Origin: Linum tenue
Lineage: Eukaryota; Streptophyta; Magnoliopsida; Malpighiales; Linaceae
Direction of reading: 5' to 3'
Length of the DNA: 64,000 bases
Assembly (NCBI GenBank): GCA_946122785.1
Contig: CAMGYJ010000005.1
Span: 68,832,200-68,896,199 of the forward strand
The notes below the pieces were generated by a model. The model saw nothing but the letters and a program-made list of their open reading frames with translations. It had not been told where the DNA came from and searched no databases. The position numbers and the translations under genes were made by a program. The number at the start of each line of letters is the position of its first letter. Within the stretch, counting starts at the first letter, position 1. Below, piece after piece: positions 62,141 through 64,000 of the stretch.

Positions 62141-64000
62141 TGAAACATCCCAACCTTTGACCAATAATTTTGCTTAGGAACATATTTAAAGTTTTTGAAC
62201 GAAAAAGGAATAACTTGCCAAAACAAACTGAAATACATTGTTCTTAAATCATCAACATTGTTCTTAAACCATAAAAACTTAATCTGATTCTCTCGTCTAT
62301 ACTCATAATCATAAATTTAAATAACTAAATAGTTCATGTTGCCGCTAGCGGAGATGTGTTTCTTCCACATCTTCAATGACGCTCATGCTTCTCTCCTCTA
62401 GTTGGCTACTCTCGAATTGGGTGCTCCCTCGTAGTTGGGGATTTGGGGTCAGTCTACACACTTATGTTTAAAATCTCTAGTACTTGAACGCTTAACTCTT
62501 AAAACAGTATGGGAGCTAAAGTTGCTACTCTCCCTTCATAAAGCTAAAATCTCGACTTAAATATTTTGACCGACACGGATCCCTCACTAGCTAGTCCCGT
62601 TACCCAACTGATACGTATGAGAGTCCACACAGTATTTCCTTAAACTTAAACTGAGTTAGGAGAGTTGTAATGATTCAGCCCCATAACATCTTAAAGTTAT
62701 CGTGGAAGTCGTAACGATTCATTTCATCCCCACGATTCTCAAGAGCATAACTGATGCTCATATTAAAAGTCCAAAGAGCAAAATTGTTGCTCATCTTAAT
62801 AGTCTCAAGAGCATAAATGTTGCTCTATCTCAAAATCTCAAACTCGCTATGGTCTGGCGCTAGTCACAAAATTAAAAAATCGTAAACTATTTCACCTTCT
62901 TTGAAGGTGAAGTACTTAAACTTATTTCTTAAACTTCAACTTAATTGTAATTAAAGCATGCAATATAACGTATAATTGGAAGCATATCTCAAATGTAATC
63001 AGATGCATCATATAGACATACATAGGAAGATATGACACATAGCAGTAAATCTCCAAAACATAAACACTGTAAGTCGAATACTTAAAAATGCGGAAGGCAT
63101 AGAATTTACCCCCTTTACACTCACATGAAAAACAGAGGATTCTCAACCTCTAAATCTGTGGACTTCGGTCAATAGTATCTCGAGAACCTATAATCCGAAA
63201 AGATACTAACCATTAGTCAGTATTACTCAAACTTGATCATTTCAATGTAAAATTTCCCTTCCTCTTAGATTAGTCCCAAAATTCTTTAAAAGGGACTTTC
63301 AACTCTTTCAATTGACTTTTCGCACACTAAATTTTACCAACAATTCTCAAGGCTTAAATCATCTTAACCAGGCTTTAATAAGCATTTGCATAAGTCTCCT
63401 AAAATTCCTCATAAATTTTCCAGAAATTCTTTCCCTCTTAAAAAGTCCAAATTTTGACTTTAAATAAATCAAAACATAAACCAAAATGATTAAATATAAT
63501 TTACTGCTTAATTAACCTCTTCTTCTTATTTAATTTAAAAAAATAATTTTTAAACCTATGCTACAAATGTCTAATATTCTGTTTCTTAATTTTACAACGT
63601 ACAAACATATTTTTTGTTTTACAAAAAAATTAATAAAATATATGCGTACAGTAATTTAATCTATTAAAACTTACATTACATTAATTTTAATAAAAAAAAA
63701 ATTTACTCTAAATTCAGCAAATAATATCTAGATAAACATACAAGAATATGGTTTCGAGAGAAATTATCAAATCTAACATAATCGTTCAAATAGTATTTTA
63801 CTTAATATCCAAACATTCTAAAAATTTATCCAATTTATAAAATTAGAAAAACATGAAAATACTCACTGAGATTCATAATATTAATAACCTTCAGAAAATA
63901 GTATTTTCAGCCCATTCTCAATTTTTAAAACACTAGAGACTAAGTTGCGCGTACTGGAAATATGTGGGGACAAATCTTGACATTAGCTCGTAGACAGAAA
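62141..64000. other. AT-rich repeat-like right end, no gene seen
   Basis: It starts TGAAACATCCCAACC, which resembles a Gypsy LTR start. Near 62755-62835 short phrases of the form GAGCATAANTGNTGCTC recur three times. Beyond 63450 the DNA is very AT-rich. No coding or RNA gene is supported; it could be part of a chromovirus LTR. Confidence 0.35.

Overview
The window reads as a repeat island of a flowering-plant (probably eudicot) nuclear genome. LTR retrotransposons are primed by plant initiator tRNA-Met (TGGTATCAGAGC) or tRNA-Asp (TGGCGCCGTTGCCGGGGA), and there are L1-type LINEs, a hAT-like element and a CACTA-like end. I found no complete host gene, no rRNA or tRNA gene and nothing bacterial. 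Names used below are mine.

Layout. Copia-1 (232-6838, minus) is a decayed Copia element holding a non-autonomous hAT-like element (4561-5997, 8-bp target duplication). Copia-2 (7174-12290, plus) is nearly complete with a perfect AATCC duplication; its right edge plus flanking DNA is duplicated in tandem (two 320-bp units, 12221-12860). After a spacer comes a CACTA-like end (about 13721-14203), then Ath-1 (14204-19809, minus), a truncated Athila-like Ty3/Gypsy element. A LINE relic (19810-20525, minus) and an LTR-like fragment (20526-21015) follow.

From 21016 to 51216 lies one old Athila-like element, Ath-2 (plus), split by four later insertions: Copia-3 (22063-29690, Sire-like, TSD TCCTA), Ath-3 (29789-35184, TSD GCGAG), LINE-2 (36645-39786, 15-bp TSD) and Ath-4 (41901-47341, TSD GACCA/GACCT). 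To the right, Ath-5 (52179-62039, TSD GCCAC) sits inside another LTR-like sequence (51217-52178 and 62045 onward). The last 1.9 kb is AT-rich and non-coding.

How the parts work together. Ath-1, Ath-2, Ath-4 and Ath-5 carry gag plus an aspartic protease but no reverse transcriptase, RNase H or integrase core; Ath-1, Ath-2 and Ath-5 also carry an ATHILA-type ORF2. They would need a pol supplied in trans. ORF2 is preceded by a conserved leader, a conserved GT..AG intron, and palindrome clusters like those in the LTRs, which suggests ORF2 is made from its own spliced mRNA. Copia-3 carries a third ORF with the same spaced motifs as the Athila ORF2 and its own TATA-like box. These two accessory ORFs are intact while the adjacent gag/pol genes are broken. 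This accessory-gene system (shared domain, internal promoter/intron, paired palindromes, conserved 3' hairpin, repeated polypurine tracts) is the most unusual content of the window.
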